Assembly (NCBI GenBank): GCA_964416595.1
Contig: CAYQES010000014.1
Location: 1-64,000, forward strand
DNA: 64,000 nucleotides
Source of the DNA: JAKFYM01 sp964416595
GTDB lineage: Bacteria > Bdellovibrionota > UBA1018 > CAIPTA01
Direction: 5' to 3'
The notes under the pieces are model-generated. The model saw only the letters and a list, made by a program, of their open reading frames with translations, was not told where the DNA came from and did not search any database. Position numbers and translations under genes: made by a program. Shown piece after piece: positions 17,997 through 26,613 of the stretch. The number at the start of each line of letters is the position of its first letter. Within the stretch, counting starts at the first letter, position 1.

Positions 17997-18020
17997 AAGA
18001 TTCGAGCTCGAAAAAAGATA

Positions 18021-18051
18021 AGCCATCGGTGTTATCGCCGATGGCTTTTTT
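18021..18051. terminator. Bidirectional intrinsic terminator between atpE and uvrA
   Basis: A perfect 9-bp stem AGCCATCGG (18021-18029) pairs with CCGATGGCT (18038-18046) around an 8-nt loop. It is followed by a T run on the plus strand, and on the minus strand by the complement of the A run at 18011-18016. It sits between convergent atpE and uvrA and can serve both. Confidence 0.9.
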
Positions 18052-18059
18052 GTTTTTAA

Positions 18060-20897
18060 CTATTTTAAATAGGGCGCAAGAAATTTAGCCGTATGGCCTT
18101 TCTTGGATTTCACTACTTCTTCCGGCGTGCCGGCAGCGAGAATGGTTCCTCCGCCTTTTCCGCCCTCGGGCCCAAGATCGATTAAATAGTCTGCGTGTTT
18201 TAAAATATCCAGGTTGTGCTCGATCACTAGGATTGTATTGCCTTGGTCCACTAGGCGATGGATCACATCGAGTAATTGGGAAATATCTTGGAAATGGAGG
18301 CCCGTTGAAGGTTCATCCAACACATAGAGCGTGCGGCCGGTGGGGCGTTTACTAAGTTCTTTGGAGAGCTTCATGCGCTGGGCTTCGCCACCTGAGAGAG
18401 TGGTGGCAGATTGGCCGAGGGTCACGTAGCCCAAGCCCACATCCGAAAGCACCCGCAAGAATTTTTCGATGGAGGGCACGTTTTCAAAGAATTTTAAGGC
18501 CTCTTCGATGGTCATCGCCAACACATCGGCAATATTTTTTCCCTTGTAGCGAACGGCTAAGGTTTCTCGGTTGTAGCGTAAACCTCCGCAAACATGGCAG
18601 GGCACATACACATCGGGCAGAAAATGCATTTCCACTTTGATAGCTCCATCGCCCTCGCAAGTGTCGCAGCGGCCGCCCTTAACGTTAAAAGAAAAGCGGC
18701 CAATATCGTAACCTCGCACTTTAGCTTCCACTGTTTGTGCAAAAAGGGTGCGGATTTGGGTGAACACACCAGAATACGTGGCGGGATTGGAGCGCGGGCT
18801 GCGGCCAATGGGGGATTGATCCACGTGGATCACTTTATCCAAATGTTCTGCGCCCTTTAATTCTTGAAAAGGAGCAGCCGGTTCTGAAGAGCGATAGAGT
18901 TTGTGTTTTAGTGCGGGAACGAGTGTGTCGAAAACAAGAGTAGATTTTCCAGATCCCGATACACCAGAAACACAGATCAATGTTCCCAGGGGGAAAGTAG
19001 CAGAAACATTTTTTAGGTTATTGCCAGTGCAACCCGTTAGTTCAATAAGACGAGTGGAGTCCACTTTTCGTCTTTGTTTGGGAATGGGAATTTGGTCGTA
19101 TCCACGTAAATACCTGCCAGTTGGGCTAGCGGGAGTTTTGATTACTTCTGCGGGTGTGCCTTTGGCCACGATATTGCCGCCTAAGCGACCGGCACCGGGG
19201 CCCATATCCACCACATAGTCTGCTTGCTCGATCGTATCGCGATCGTGTTCCACCACGATCACGGAATTTCCCCGGCGTTTCAGTTCTTTTAAGGAATCGA
19301 TTAGCTTGGCGTTATCCCTTTGGTGCAAGCCGATGGACGGTTCATCCAACACATAGAGCACGCCCACAAGGGACGCACCAATTTGCGTGGCTAGACGCAC
19401 CCTTTGGGTTTCGCCACCAGAGAGAGTGTTCGTGGGGCGAGAAAGATCCAAGTAATCCAATCCCACATCGATAAGAAAACCCACCCGCGAACAAATTTCC
19501 TTTAGAAGAATTTCTGCAAGGGTTGCATCTTTGCCTTTTAATTCTAAGTTATTAAAAAACTCTAAGCACTCCCCTAATGGCAGGCGGCATGCTTCGGAAA
19601 TGGATTTTCCTTGAATCAAAAACGCTAGCGATTCTGGCCGCAAGCGCTCGCCCCCACATTCTTCACAGGCGTTTCGGGCAATGAGGTGCTCAAAAAACAC
19701 TTGTTCTTCTTGGCTCGCATTTTTTCGTTTTCTTTCCAGATCACGCACGATGCCCTCAAAGGGACGCTTGGTTTTATAGTTCGACTGTTTGCTCTTGAAT
19801 GAAAATTGGATTTCTTCTTTGTCTGTTCCGTAAAAAAGTATGGCTTTTATTTTTTCAGGCAAAGAACGAAAGGGCTTACTGAGATCAAATTTAAAATATT
19901 TCCCCAGAGCTTCTAGGGTTTGTAATTCGTAATTTGGCTTTCCTGGGAGGAGTTTTCCTGTCCAATTTTCTAGTGCGCCTTCATAAATAGAAAGATTGGG
20001 ATCACCCGTAATGAGGTCTGGCTCAAATTCATAGAGGTAGCCTAAACCATTACAAGCAGGACAAGCCCCCACTGGAGAATTGAAGGAGAAGAGGCGGGGC
20101 TCTGGATTGGGTAAGCTTAAGCCTGTGGTTGGATCAGAAAAACCAGTGCTGAAAAGATAGGGTTTAATTTCCCCCTCTCTCACCCACTCCACCAGCACCA
20201 TGCCTTTAGCGGCTTTGATGGAGAGCTCCACGGCTTTAGCAATGCGACCGCGATTTTCTTTTTTTACGAGTAAACGATCAACCACGATGGAAATGGAATT
20301 CTTTTTATTTTTTTCGATTGGTAGATCATCGAAGATATCAAACGTGGTCTGGTTGATGCGCACTTTGGAAAAACCCGATTTTCTAGCGGCCTCAATTTCC
20401 TTGGCATGCTCACCTTTTCTGGCAACGGCAATCGGTGCCAAAATTTGCACCCGTGCACCCTCTTCAATAGCCATGATTCTATCTACGATTTGCTCTGGAG
20501 TTTGTGAAACTGCCTTGCCGCCGTCGCCCTGGGGTTTGGCTACTTTGGCCCAGAGTACGCGCATATAATCGTAGATTTCTGTAACGGTTCCTACGGTGGA
20601 TCGTGGATTGTGGGAGGTGGTTCGTTGTTCGATAGAAACTGATGGAGAGAGCCCCTCAAGGGAATCCACGTCAGGCTTCTTCATTTGCTCCAAGAATTGG
20701 CGAGCATAAGCCGACAGGCTTTCTACATAGCGGCGCTGGCCTTCCGCATAGATTGTATCGAAAGCGAGCGAGGATTTTCCTGAACCAGAAAGGCCGGTGA
20801 TCACCACCAGGGCATTTTTGGGTAGATCAATGTCTACATTTTTCAGGTTGTGCTCTCTTGCACCCCGAACAATGATGGTGGTTTCAAGGTTACTCAT
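18060..20897 (-). CDS. uvrA: Excinuclease ABC subunit A
   Basis: UvrA is the damage-sensing ATPase of nucleotide excision repair. The 945-residue protein has two ABC modules with Walker A GLSGSGKSSL near residue 32 and GVSGSGKSTL near residue 645. ABC signatures LSGGE appear in both halves. Zinc-binding cysteine pairs are visible as CPACNGLG, CEECGGER and CDTCEGDG...CHVCGG. Length and domain order are normal. It is the second gene after the phosphohexomutase gene, 4 bp apart, and ends at the terminator shared with atpE. Confidence 0.98.
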   Translation of the reverse strand: MSNLETTIIVRGAREHNLKNVDIDLPKNALVVITGLSGSGKSSLAFDTIYAEGQRRYVESLSAYARQFLEQMKKPDVDSLEGLSPSVSIEQRTTSHNPRSTVGTVTEIYDYMRVLWAKVAKPQGDGGKAVSQTPEQIVDRIMAIEEGARVQILAPIAVARKGEHAKEIEAARKSGFSKVRINQTTFDIFDDLPIEKNKKNSISIVVDRLLVKKENRGRIAKAVELSIKAAKGMVLVEWVREGEIKPYLFSTGFSDPTTGLSLPNPEPRLFSFNSPVGACPACNGLGYLYEFEPDLITGDPNLSIYEGALENWTGKLLPGKPNYELQTLEALGKYFKFDLSKPFRSLPEKIKAILFYGTDKEEIQFSFKSKQSNYKTKRPFEGIVRDLERKRKNASQEEQVFFEHLIARNACEECGGERLRPESLAFLIQGKSISEACRLPLGECLEFFNNLELKGKDATLAEILLKEICSRVGFLIDVGLDYLDLSRPTNTLSGGETQRVRLATQIGASLVGVLYVLDEPSIGLHQRDNAKLIDSLKELKRRGNSVIVVEHDRDTIEQADYVVDMGPGAGRLGGNIVAKGTPAEVIKTPASPTGRYLRGYDQIPIPKQRRKVDSTRLIELTGCTGNNLKNVSATFPLGTLICVSGVSGSGKSTLVFDTLVPALKHKLYRSSEPAAPFQELKGAEHLDKVIHVDQSPIGRSPRSNPATYSGVFTQIRTLFAQTVEAKVRGYDIGRFSFNVKGGRCDTCEGDGAIKVEMHFLPDVYVPCHVCGGLRYNRETLAVRYKGKNIADVLAMTIEEALKFFENVPSIEKFLRVLSDVGLGYVTLGQSATTLSGGEAQRMKLSKELSKRPTGRTLYVLDEPSTGLHFQDISQLLDVIHRLVDQGNTILVIEHNLDILKHADYLIDLGPEGGKGGGTILAAGTPEEVVKSKKGHTAKFLAPYLK

Positions 20898-20901
20898 GAA
20901 T

Positions 20902-22269
20902 TCAAATTTTTAGTCCTGCAGCCCGGGCTTCTGTTTCAATAATGGTGCGAACTTCTTGCAAACGCTGGGCTGTTTCAGCTTCAAAGCGCATTACTATCAC
21001 GGGCTGAGTGTTAGAGGCGCGCACGAGCCCCCAAGCATCACCAAATTCTACTCGTACGCCATCGATTTCATTGGTTCGATATTTTCCGTTGAAGGAATTG
21101 CGGATCTTTTCAATGATCTGCCACTTTTCACTGTCTTCACAGTCAATTCGAATTTCTGGAGTGTTTACAGATTTAGGTAAGCCAAACAACAGATCGGAAG
21201 TTTTTCCTTTAGACTGTGAAAGAATTTCCAAAAAGCGCGCGCCGGCATAAATCGCATCATCGAAACCAAAAAAACGGTCTGCAAAAAATATGTGGCCGCT
21301 CATTTCTCCTGCTAGCTTGGCACCGGTTTCTTTCATCTTGGCTTTAATGAGCGAATGTCCCGTTTTCCACATCACACCATTGCCGCCATTTTTTTGAATA
21401 TCGTTATACAGGCGGTGGGAGCTTTTCACTTCGGAGATAATTGTGGCTCCGGGATATTGTTTAAGAACAGAGCGAGAAAAAACCACCATGAGCTCATCGC
21501 CCCATAGGATGCCGCCATTTTCGTTCACGATGCCAACGCGATCAGCGTCGCCATCAAAAGCGATACCCGCATCGGCGCCGTGTTTTTTAACGGCGGCGAT
21601 CAAATCTTGCAGATTTGATTCCACAGTTGGATCCGCCGGGTGATTGGGGAAAGAACCGTCTGGTTTACAAAATAGTTCTATCACTTCACATCCCATTTTT
21701 CGGTAGATGGTGGGAGCAAAATTCGAGGCGGCTCCGTTCCCTGCATCCACTACGATCTTTAGCGGACGAATGATCTTTATATTGTCTAAGAGGAAGGAAG
21801 TGTAAGTGGGAAAAATGTCTCTATTTTCTATTTTTGCTGGAGCAGAAGTTTTGGGGCCCCCGTCATTTTCCATGAGTGCCCGCAATTTTTGGATATCGCT
21901 ACCGAAGAGTGTGGCCTTGCCCACACAAATTTTAAAACCATTGTAGTTGGGGGGGTTGTGGGAGCCCGTGACCATGATGGCGCCATCTAGCCCCAATTGG
22001 TGCAGAGTAAAGTAGGTCATGGGGGTGGTGGTTTCCCCCAAATAAATTACTTTAGCGCCCATAGAACTTAGGCCAGCCATGAGGGCATTGGCGTATTCTT
22101 CCCCGGAAAGACGGCAATCCCGGCCCACGGCGATAGTAAGTGCTTGTTTTTTGAGCTGCTCTTGCGCAAAACGCACGTAAGCTCGACCTAATTTTTGGGC
22201 AAAATCCACGGATAGATCTTTCCCGGCGATGCCGCGGATATCGTATTCCCGAAAGATGGAGGGGTTCAT
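20902..22269 (-). CDS. Phosphomannomutase/phosphoglucomutase (alpha-D-phosphohexomutase)
   Basis: The enzyme interconverts hexose 1- and 6-phosphates, supplying nucleotide sugars for envelope polysaccharides. The 455 residues hold the four family signatures: catalytic phosphoserine in TGSHNPPNYNGFK (Ser about 103), Mg-binding DGDADRVG (about 239-246), sugar-specificity loop GEMSGHIFF, and phosphate-binding RASNTQP near the C-terminus. This places it with AlgC/ManB-type enzymes. It may serve the polysaccharide operon at 30.8-37.8 kb, but that is inference. Confidence 0.93.
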   Translation of the reverse strand: MNPSIFREYDIRGIAGKDLSVDFAQKLGRAYVRFAQEQLKKQALTIAVGRDCRLSGEEYANALMAGLSSMGAKVIYLGETTTPMTYFTLHQLGLDGAIMVTGSHNPPNYNGFKICVGKATLFGSDIQKLRALMENDGGPKTSAPAKIENRDIFPTYTSFLLDNIKIIRPLKIVVDAGNGAASNFAPTIYRKMGCEVIELFCKPDGSFPNHPADPTVESNLQDLIAAVKKHGADAGIAFDGDADRVGIVNENGGILWGDELMVVFSRSVLKQYPGATIISEVKSSHRLYNDIQKNGGNGVMWKTGHSLIKAKMKETGAKLAGEMSGHIFFADRFFGFDDAIYAGARFLEILSQSKGKTSDLLFGLPKSVNTPEIRIDCEDSEKWQIIEKIRNSFNGKYRTNEIDGVRVEFGDAWGLVRASNTQPVIVMRFEAETAQRLQEVRTIIETEARAAGLKI

Positions 22270-22369
22270 AAAGTAATGCTCCGCATTATTTAAGTGAAAC
22301 TAAGCTTTTTACTATAGCTGTTGCGAGAGGCTAGCTCAAGCGTGGTGTACCCTAAAAACCAAGGAATAC

Positions 22370-22398
22370 TTGCGTTTATAGCGCCCTGTCAGTATTGT
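22370..22398 (+). promoter_or_regulatory. Likely sigma-70 promoter of the tRNA pair
   Basis: A -35-like TTGCGT (22370-22375) and a -10-like TATTGT (22393-22398) are separated by 17 bp. They are followed by a GC-rich discriminator (GCGGGC), a feature of growth-rate-controlled tRNA promoters. The expected start site is about 15 bp ahead of tRNA-Arg. Confidence 0.4.
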
Positions 22399-22419
22399 GC
22401 GGGCAAGAAAATTAGCTGC

Positions 22420-22496
22420 GCGCGGGTAGCTCAGTTGGATAGAGCAACAGACTACGAATCTGTAGGTCGGAGGTTCGACTCCTCTCCTGCGCGCCA
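22420..22496 (+). tRNA. tRNA-Arg (anticodon ACG)
   Basis: A complete 77-nt cloverleaf is present. The acceptor strand GCGCGGG (22420-22426) pairs with CCTGCGC (22486-22492), followed by discriminator G and an encoded CCA. The anticodon stem ACAGA/TCTGT encloses loop CTACGAA with ACG at 22454-22456. The T arm GGAGG-TTCGACT-CCTCT is intact. The A34 is normally edited to inosine to read CGN codons. Confidence 0.97.
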
Positions 22497-22519
22497 TTTA
22501 TTTTTATCGTTCTGCATTC

Positions 22520-22609
22520 GGAGAGGTGGCCGAGTGGCCGAAGGCACACCCTTGCTAAGGGTGCATAGGTGAAAACCTATCGAGGGTTCGAATCCCTCCC
22601 TCTCCGCCA
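22520..22609 (+). tRNA. tRNA-Ser (anticodon GCT)
   Basis: A complete 90-nt class II tRNA with long variable arm is present. The acceptor GGAGAGG (22520-22526) pairs with CCTCTCC (22599-22605), followed by G and an encoded CCA. The anticodon stem CACCC/GGGTG encloses TTGCTAA with GCT at 22554-22556, reading AGC/AGU. The variable arm is the ATAGGTGAAAACCTAT hairpin. It lies 23 bp after tRNA-Arg and is probably co-transcribed with it. Confidence 0.97.
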
Positions 22610-22612
22610 AGT

Positions 22613-22659
22613 CATTCGGATATCAGATATCAAGATATCCGATATCGGATATCTGAATG
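22613..22659. repeat. GATATC-rich imperfect palindrome after tRNA-Ser
   Basis: Five GATATC hexamers occur within 35 bp (starts 22619, 22626, 22634, 22641, 22648), flanked by CATTC and GAATG. The arms pair symmetrically around position 22636, so the whole 47-bp block forms one long imperfect hairpin. No T run follows, so it is not a standard intrinsic terminator, although it could stabilise or end the tRNA transcript. Confidence 0.75.
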
Positions 22660-22682
22660 GATATAAAAGATCAGGATTCTAA

Positions 22683-23333
22683 ATGTCACATAAAAGATTA
22701 AGCCTTTGTTTTTCCCTTCTCACGCTTTTCTCTCTCTCGAGCTGTGCTTTCTCCCCAGAAGAAATCAGGAAAATGGAAGCCGAAAAATGCAGCTCCTACA
22801 CCTGTACTTACGAAGATGGTTATACTCAAGGTGTGAATGCTGGCATGGAAAAGAAACCCATGCAGTCTCATTTGGATTTCTGTAACCAGTGTGATCCCGC
22901 TTCTTTGCAAAAGTTAAAGGCAGGTTATGTGGCTGGTTATAGAGAGGGATTGCAGGCATCGGAGAAAAACGTTCATATTGTTGTGAAGAATGATTTCGGC
23001 GGAGTAGAGAGTTGTAGTGAATTTAAAGACCGATCCTGCAACGGGGTGTATGGCGACGACAAAAAATTCTGTCAGCTTTGCAAAAATGAAAAATCCTGTT
23101 TTATGGATTTTTCCGGTTTAGAAAAAGATTTCTGCGAGGCTTACTGGGATGATCGCCCCTGCATGATCGCGTTTGATTCAAAAATAGATCGTGGCTGGTG
23201 TGAAAATATTAAAGAAAATAAAAACTGTTTCATGGCCTTCGATGGTGATGCTAGAAAAGCTTGCGAAGATGGAATGGTTCCCGGCCTGCACTTAAGATGG
23301 TTGAGCTATTATAAGGCGAAAAAACAACCCTAG
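22683..23333 (+). CDS. Lipoprotein with four tandem Cys-pair repeats, unknown function
   Basis: The 216-residue protein has a signal peptide and lipobox LSSC (Cys21). Two related segments, DGYTQGVNAG and AGYVAGYREG, lie in the first half. From residue 118 to 197 there are four consecutive units of about 20 residues. Each opens with Ser/Pro/Asn-Cys, has an aromatic residue four positions later and a second cysteine 11-13 residues after the first (Cys119/130, 139/151, 160/173, 182/194). The cysteine spacing suggests disulfides, hence export to the periplasm or surface. I do not recognise the family. It stands alone between the tRNAs and a convergent gene. Confidence 0.8.
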   Translation: MSHKRLSLCFSLLTLFSLSSCAFSPEEIRKMEAEKCSSYTCTYEDGYTQGVNAGMEKKPMQSHLDFCNQCDPASLQKLKAGYVAGYREGLQASEKNVHIVVKNDFGGVESCSEFKDRSCNGVYGDDKKFCQLCKNEKSCFMDFSGLEKDFCEAYWDDRPCMIAFDSKIDRGWCENIKENKNCFMAFDGDARKACEDGMVPGLHLRWLSYYKAKKQP

Positions 23334-23437
23334 AATTACATATAATCAGCTTGCTCAAATTTAAAGCCACTCAGTTTGATGAATATAGGACGACCCGAAA
23401 TCCTTTGGCCCAGGCCTTCGCAATGTAAAAGGGCACT

Positions 23438-23830
23438 TCAATAGCGCATTTCTTTATTAAAATAATATTTAAATTCTAAAACATTGTTCGAGGGATCACT
23501 TAAGCAGAAAGTAAGGTGTTCTTCCGGTTGGCCGGAAAAATTGTTCTCAGTTTTGCGAAGTATCTTGAGTCCGCTCTTTTCGGCGGTGTTATATAAGGCA
23601 TCGAATGCTTCCCGCGTGGCGAAGGTTAATCCAAAATGACGGGGGTATTTGTGTGATTCCGGTGCGCAGTGCTCGGGACTAAGGTGGCAAACCACTTGAT
23701 GGCCCCAAAAATCTATGGTGATACGGTCATCATAGCGCCGCGCCACCCGGCAACCAAGGCGTTGGTAAAAATCAGCGGCCATCTCAAGATTGGTGCAGGG
23801 GATGGCTAGGTGAAAAATCGCTTCATCCAT
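23438..23830 (-). CDS. VOC-family (glyoxalase/bleomycin-resistance fold) protein
   Basis: This 130-residue protein has the vicinal-oxygen-chelate pattern: FHLAIPCTNLEMAADFYQRLGCRV at the start, a central histidine in HFGLTF and a closing NVLEFKYY with the metal-binding glutamate. A first histidine (His7), a middle His and Glu near residue 122 could form the metal site. The substrate cannot be told. It lies 17 bp downstream of the ATP-grasp gene and is probably co-transcribed with it, suggesting a joint small-molecule pathway. Confidence 0.82.
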   Translation of the reverse strand: MDEAIFHLAIPCTNLEMAADFYQRLGCRVARRYDDRITIDFWGHQVVCHLSPEHCAPESHKYPRHFGLTFATREAFDALYNTAEKSGLKILRKTENNFSGQPEEHLTFCLSDPSNNVLEFKYYFNKEMRY

Positions 23831-23847
23831 AGAGTGTAATGCTTAGT

Positions 23848-24981
23848 TTACAAAAAACCGTATTCTACTTTTACGTTCTGAATGAACTTATCATAAAGCT
23901 CATCGGCATCCACTTTACTTTTTCCCTTAACCAAAAATGTGCTCCAGCGGTCATCGGTGGTTTGGGGATTGGAAAGATCTTTTCCTAGTGGAAAAAGAAG
24001 CCGGTTTTCGACGGAAAATTTTTGGGATTGGCTAATGTCTACGCCGTTAACCAAACCCGGTTTGAATGGATACGTGCCCCAAATCGCATAGTTGTTTTCC
24101 TTGTGCTGGAAGGAAAATGGTTTGTTGCAAATAAAATTTAGGAGTTCGTTATAATAGGAAATTCCATAGCTATGTTTAAATATTTTTGGAGCCAAAATTC
24201 CTGGCCGTCCCTCAATTTCGATCACATAATTTTTTCCGCCACAAAGCTTTGTTTGCACATGTAGAATGATTTTGTCGCATTCCAAAGCGGTAGCTAAAGT
24301 GCTAAATTTCGATTCTATTTCACTCATTTGTTCTATAGATGGAGTAAAAGGCTCCACTCTTGTTTTAAATACACTGGGGGCAGCGGCGATTGTGTCGATG
24401 GTGGCTCCGATGAAATGGAATTTTCCTTTGTCTACGTACCCCTCGAATATGACTTCTGGGCCATCTAAATATTCTGTAACGATAAATTCGCCATAGTCAG
24501 GGTGTTCGCTGATATTTTCATGAAGTAAATCGGAGCCTTTTTGAAAATAACGAACTCCTCTAGAGCCCACACCGCATCTGGGTTTAATGATGGCTGGTTT
24601 ATCGTGAAAATATTCACTCATGCCGAAAATCTTAGAGAAGGCAGGAACGTTAATTCCGAATTTTTTTAGTGTGTTGTATGTCTCCCATTTATCTAAAAAA
24701 ACATTTACGTGGTGTTCTTTGATCCCGGGAAATCCAAATTTTGAATTAGCTTCTGCGATCAAAGAATATTGCTTCCCAAGAGGAAGTGGCAGGATGAAAT
24801 CCATCTCTTCGAGAGATTGGAAGAAAGATTTTCTTCCACCAGGAACGATTTTATCGGCAAGATACGCAACTTCTGCGCAGGGATCTGAGGAGGAAATGGT
24901 AACGAAAAATCCAAGGGATTTAGCCGCTTCTATGGCGTCTAGGGCTTCCACAGAACCATACGGGCTAATTACTTTTTTCAT
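23848..24981 (-). CDS. ATP-grasp family ligase, substrate unknown
   Basis: The 377-residue protein has the ATP-grasp layout. An N-terminal Rossmann-like part starts MKKVISPYGSVEALDAIEAA. The ATP-binding lobe contains PAIIKPRCGVGSRGV, and the acidic metal-binding end is YVIEIEGRPG. Such enzymes join a carboxylate to an amine or thiol through an acyl phosphate. It is most like the carboxylate-amine ligases near biosynthetic clusters. The N-terminal coding sequence faces the decayed PhyH gene, and the VOC gene follows. Confidence 0.78.
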   Translation of the reverse strand: MKKVISPYGSVEALDAIEAAKSLGFFVTISSSDPCAEVAYLADKIVPGGRKSFFQSLEEMDFILPLPLGKQYSLIAEANSKFGFPGIKEHHVNVFLDKWETYNTLKKFGINVPAFSKIFGMSEYFHDKPAIIKPRCGVGSRGVRYFQKGSDLLHENISEHPDYGEFIVTEYLDGPEVIFEGYVDKGKFHFIGATIDTIAAAPSVFKTRVEPFTPSIEQMSEIESKFSTLATALECDKIILHVQTKLCGGKNYVIEIEGRPGILAPKIFKHSYGISYYNELLNFICNKPFSFQHKENNYAIWGTYPFKPGLVNGVDISQSQKFSVENRLLFPLGKDLSNPQTTDDRWSTFLVKGKSKVDADELYDKFIQNVKVEYGFL

Positions 24982-25076
24982 AAAATTTAGCGGAATCTTG
25001 GCCCATTGTTAATGGTATACTGTTCTCTATTTATCATGAAAAATCAAATGTAAGGCCTGGAGAATTTGACACGTGC

Positions 25077-25651
25077 ATGCACAAGTGTAAGGGTGGTTTG
25101 CCCGGCGTGCCAAGGCAGGTGTTTGGTTTGCATACAGTTAGCCCTTTTTTATTTTCTCTGGCTAAAGATCCCGATATTCTACAAACAGTAAAAAAAATTT
25201 TGGGAAATGAGATTTACCTCTTTCAAACCCGCATTAACCATAAAGAGGCAAGGGTTGGAAAGGGATATGGTTGGCATTCGGATTATGCCCACTGGCATGA
25301 AGTTAGGGGGTTGAAAGAACCGAAGGTGGTTCTGGTTTCGATTTATTTAGACGAGCAGAATGAAAAAAACGGTGCTTTGCAACTTGTGCCGGGCAGCCGC
25401 CATCAACCATTTTTTGAAGATCAATACGGATATTTCTCTTCTGATGCGGGGAAGTCAAAAATACAAAAACCCTCTGAAAAGTGTGGAATCAAAGAAGTGT
25501 GCGGCTCCCGAGGGAGTTTGTTGATTATGAACGCTCACGTATTGCATAGAAGTGGGCAAATACATCCGAGCATTCCCGCAGAGTTTTGACTCTTGTGTAT
25601 AACACTTTTAGAAAATCGACTGCCCATAGAATGCAATTTGGATATCAGTGA
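25077..25651 (+). pseudogene. Decayed phytanoyl-CoA dioxygenase (PhyH) family gene, truncated and frameshifted
   Basis: The open frame 25077-25589 (170 residues) shows PhyH landmarks: WHSDY with the Fe-binding His-x-Asp, LQLVPGSRH, and a distal His in NAHVLHRSG. It then ends abruptly. After about position 25568 the homology continues in another frame (EHSRRVLTLVYNTFRKSTAH) to a stop at 25649-25651, which requires one missing base. The N-terminal 60-70 residues of the family are also absent. Upstream, the frame stays open to 24984 without an ATG. Both ends are damaged, so it is probably a pseudogene, unless the draft assembly contains an error. Confidence 0.75.
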
Positions 25652-25684
25652 AGATGTCGTTGCTGCGCCCAACCCCCAGTTACT

Positions 25685-26515
25685 TTAGACGGTTCCCTCT
25701 AAAATTTGCGCTCGTAACATGCGCCGATCTTCAGTTTGTGAAGATTTGGAGCGAGCATGAGAAAGGCGTACGTTGCAGGAAATCACCATATCGTATTTTT
25801 CCCATCGATGAGTGTAGATATGCTTTTGTTTCAGTGGGTAGATTTTTTTGAGTAAATCTAAACTTTCCACCTCACTGAAACCATCGAAGCACTCAAAATC
25901 CGCATGACTTATATCAAAGAATGGTGTTCCACAGTGATCTAGCCGTACCAAAGGTTTGCGGCGAGTGGCGGTTTCCGCTAGCTGCGCCCTTTTTTCTTCA
26001 AAGCCATCCTTTTGTGCGGCATTGTTATAAAAGGTTTCATTTCTCTTATAAAAACTAGAAAGACTTTCGCGCACAACTAATTTTTTAGCTTGTTCTTGTA
26101 AATCTGGATCGAGATCGTGGAAGGCTAGAGTGTGGTTGTAGAATGAAGTGTTGCCACCCTCTTGAGAGGGATTGAGGCAGTAGAGCACAAGGGTGCGGAT
26201 ATAACGTTTGGGTTGAACTCTGGGGTACGTGGCATCCTGATGCCAGTCTAAATGATAGTGAGCATATTGCTCTATTTTATTGCCTTCAGCATGATTGCTA
26301 ATGAGTTGAACCCGGGAATCTTGGTTGTAATCAAATTGCTTTCTTAATAAGCCAAATTGTTCACACCAATCGGCAAATTCACTTTCGTGGGAGAAGCGAG
26401 CATTTTTCACTACTAGTAAGGGATTGACCTTAATCCATTCTTGGAAAAGGGCGAGATTGCGGAAATCTGGCTCTTCGATTTTGATCCCAAAGGGAGTCAG
26501 ATTTGTGATCCTCAT
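25685..26515 (-). CDS. TauD/TfdA-family Fe(II)/2-oxoglutarate dioxygenase
   Basis: The enzyme family uses Fe(II), O2 and 2-oxoglutarate to hydroxylate small molecules. The 276-residue protein has the facial triad as His92-Gln-Asp94 (in LDWHQDATY) and His253 (in RLSHARSK). The 2OG-binding arginine is probably in RRMLRAQ at about 264-268. The GGNTSFYN motif is typical of TauD/TfdA proteins. It is intact, unlike the neighbouring PhyH gene. It is divergent from the methyltransferase gene at 26614 across 98 bp. The substrate is unknown. Confidence 0.87.
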   Translation of the reverse strand: MRITNLTPFGIKIEEPDFRNLALFQEWIKVNPLLVVKNARFSHESEFADWCEQFGLLRKQFDYNQDSRVQLISNHAEGNKIEQYAHYHLDWHQDATYPRVQPKRYIRTLVLYCLNPSQEGGNTSFYNHTLAFHDLDPDLQEQAKKLVVRESLSSFYKRNETFYNNAAQKDGFEEKRAQLAETATRRKPLVRLDHCGTPFFDISHADFECFDGFSEVESLDLLKKIYPLKQKHIYTHRWEKYDMVISCNVRLSHARSKSSQTEDRRMLRAQILEGTV

Positions 26516-26613
26516 GTATGAAAAATTTAGTATCCTCGCAGGGTAAAATCCAGTGATTCATTAGGTTAAATCTGCTATGAATTTTTCATTCTGGGATAAA
26601 TGGGGATGAACTT

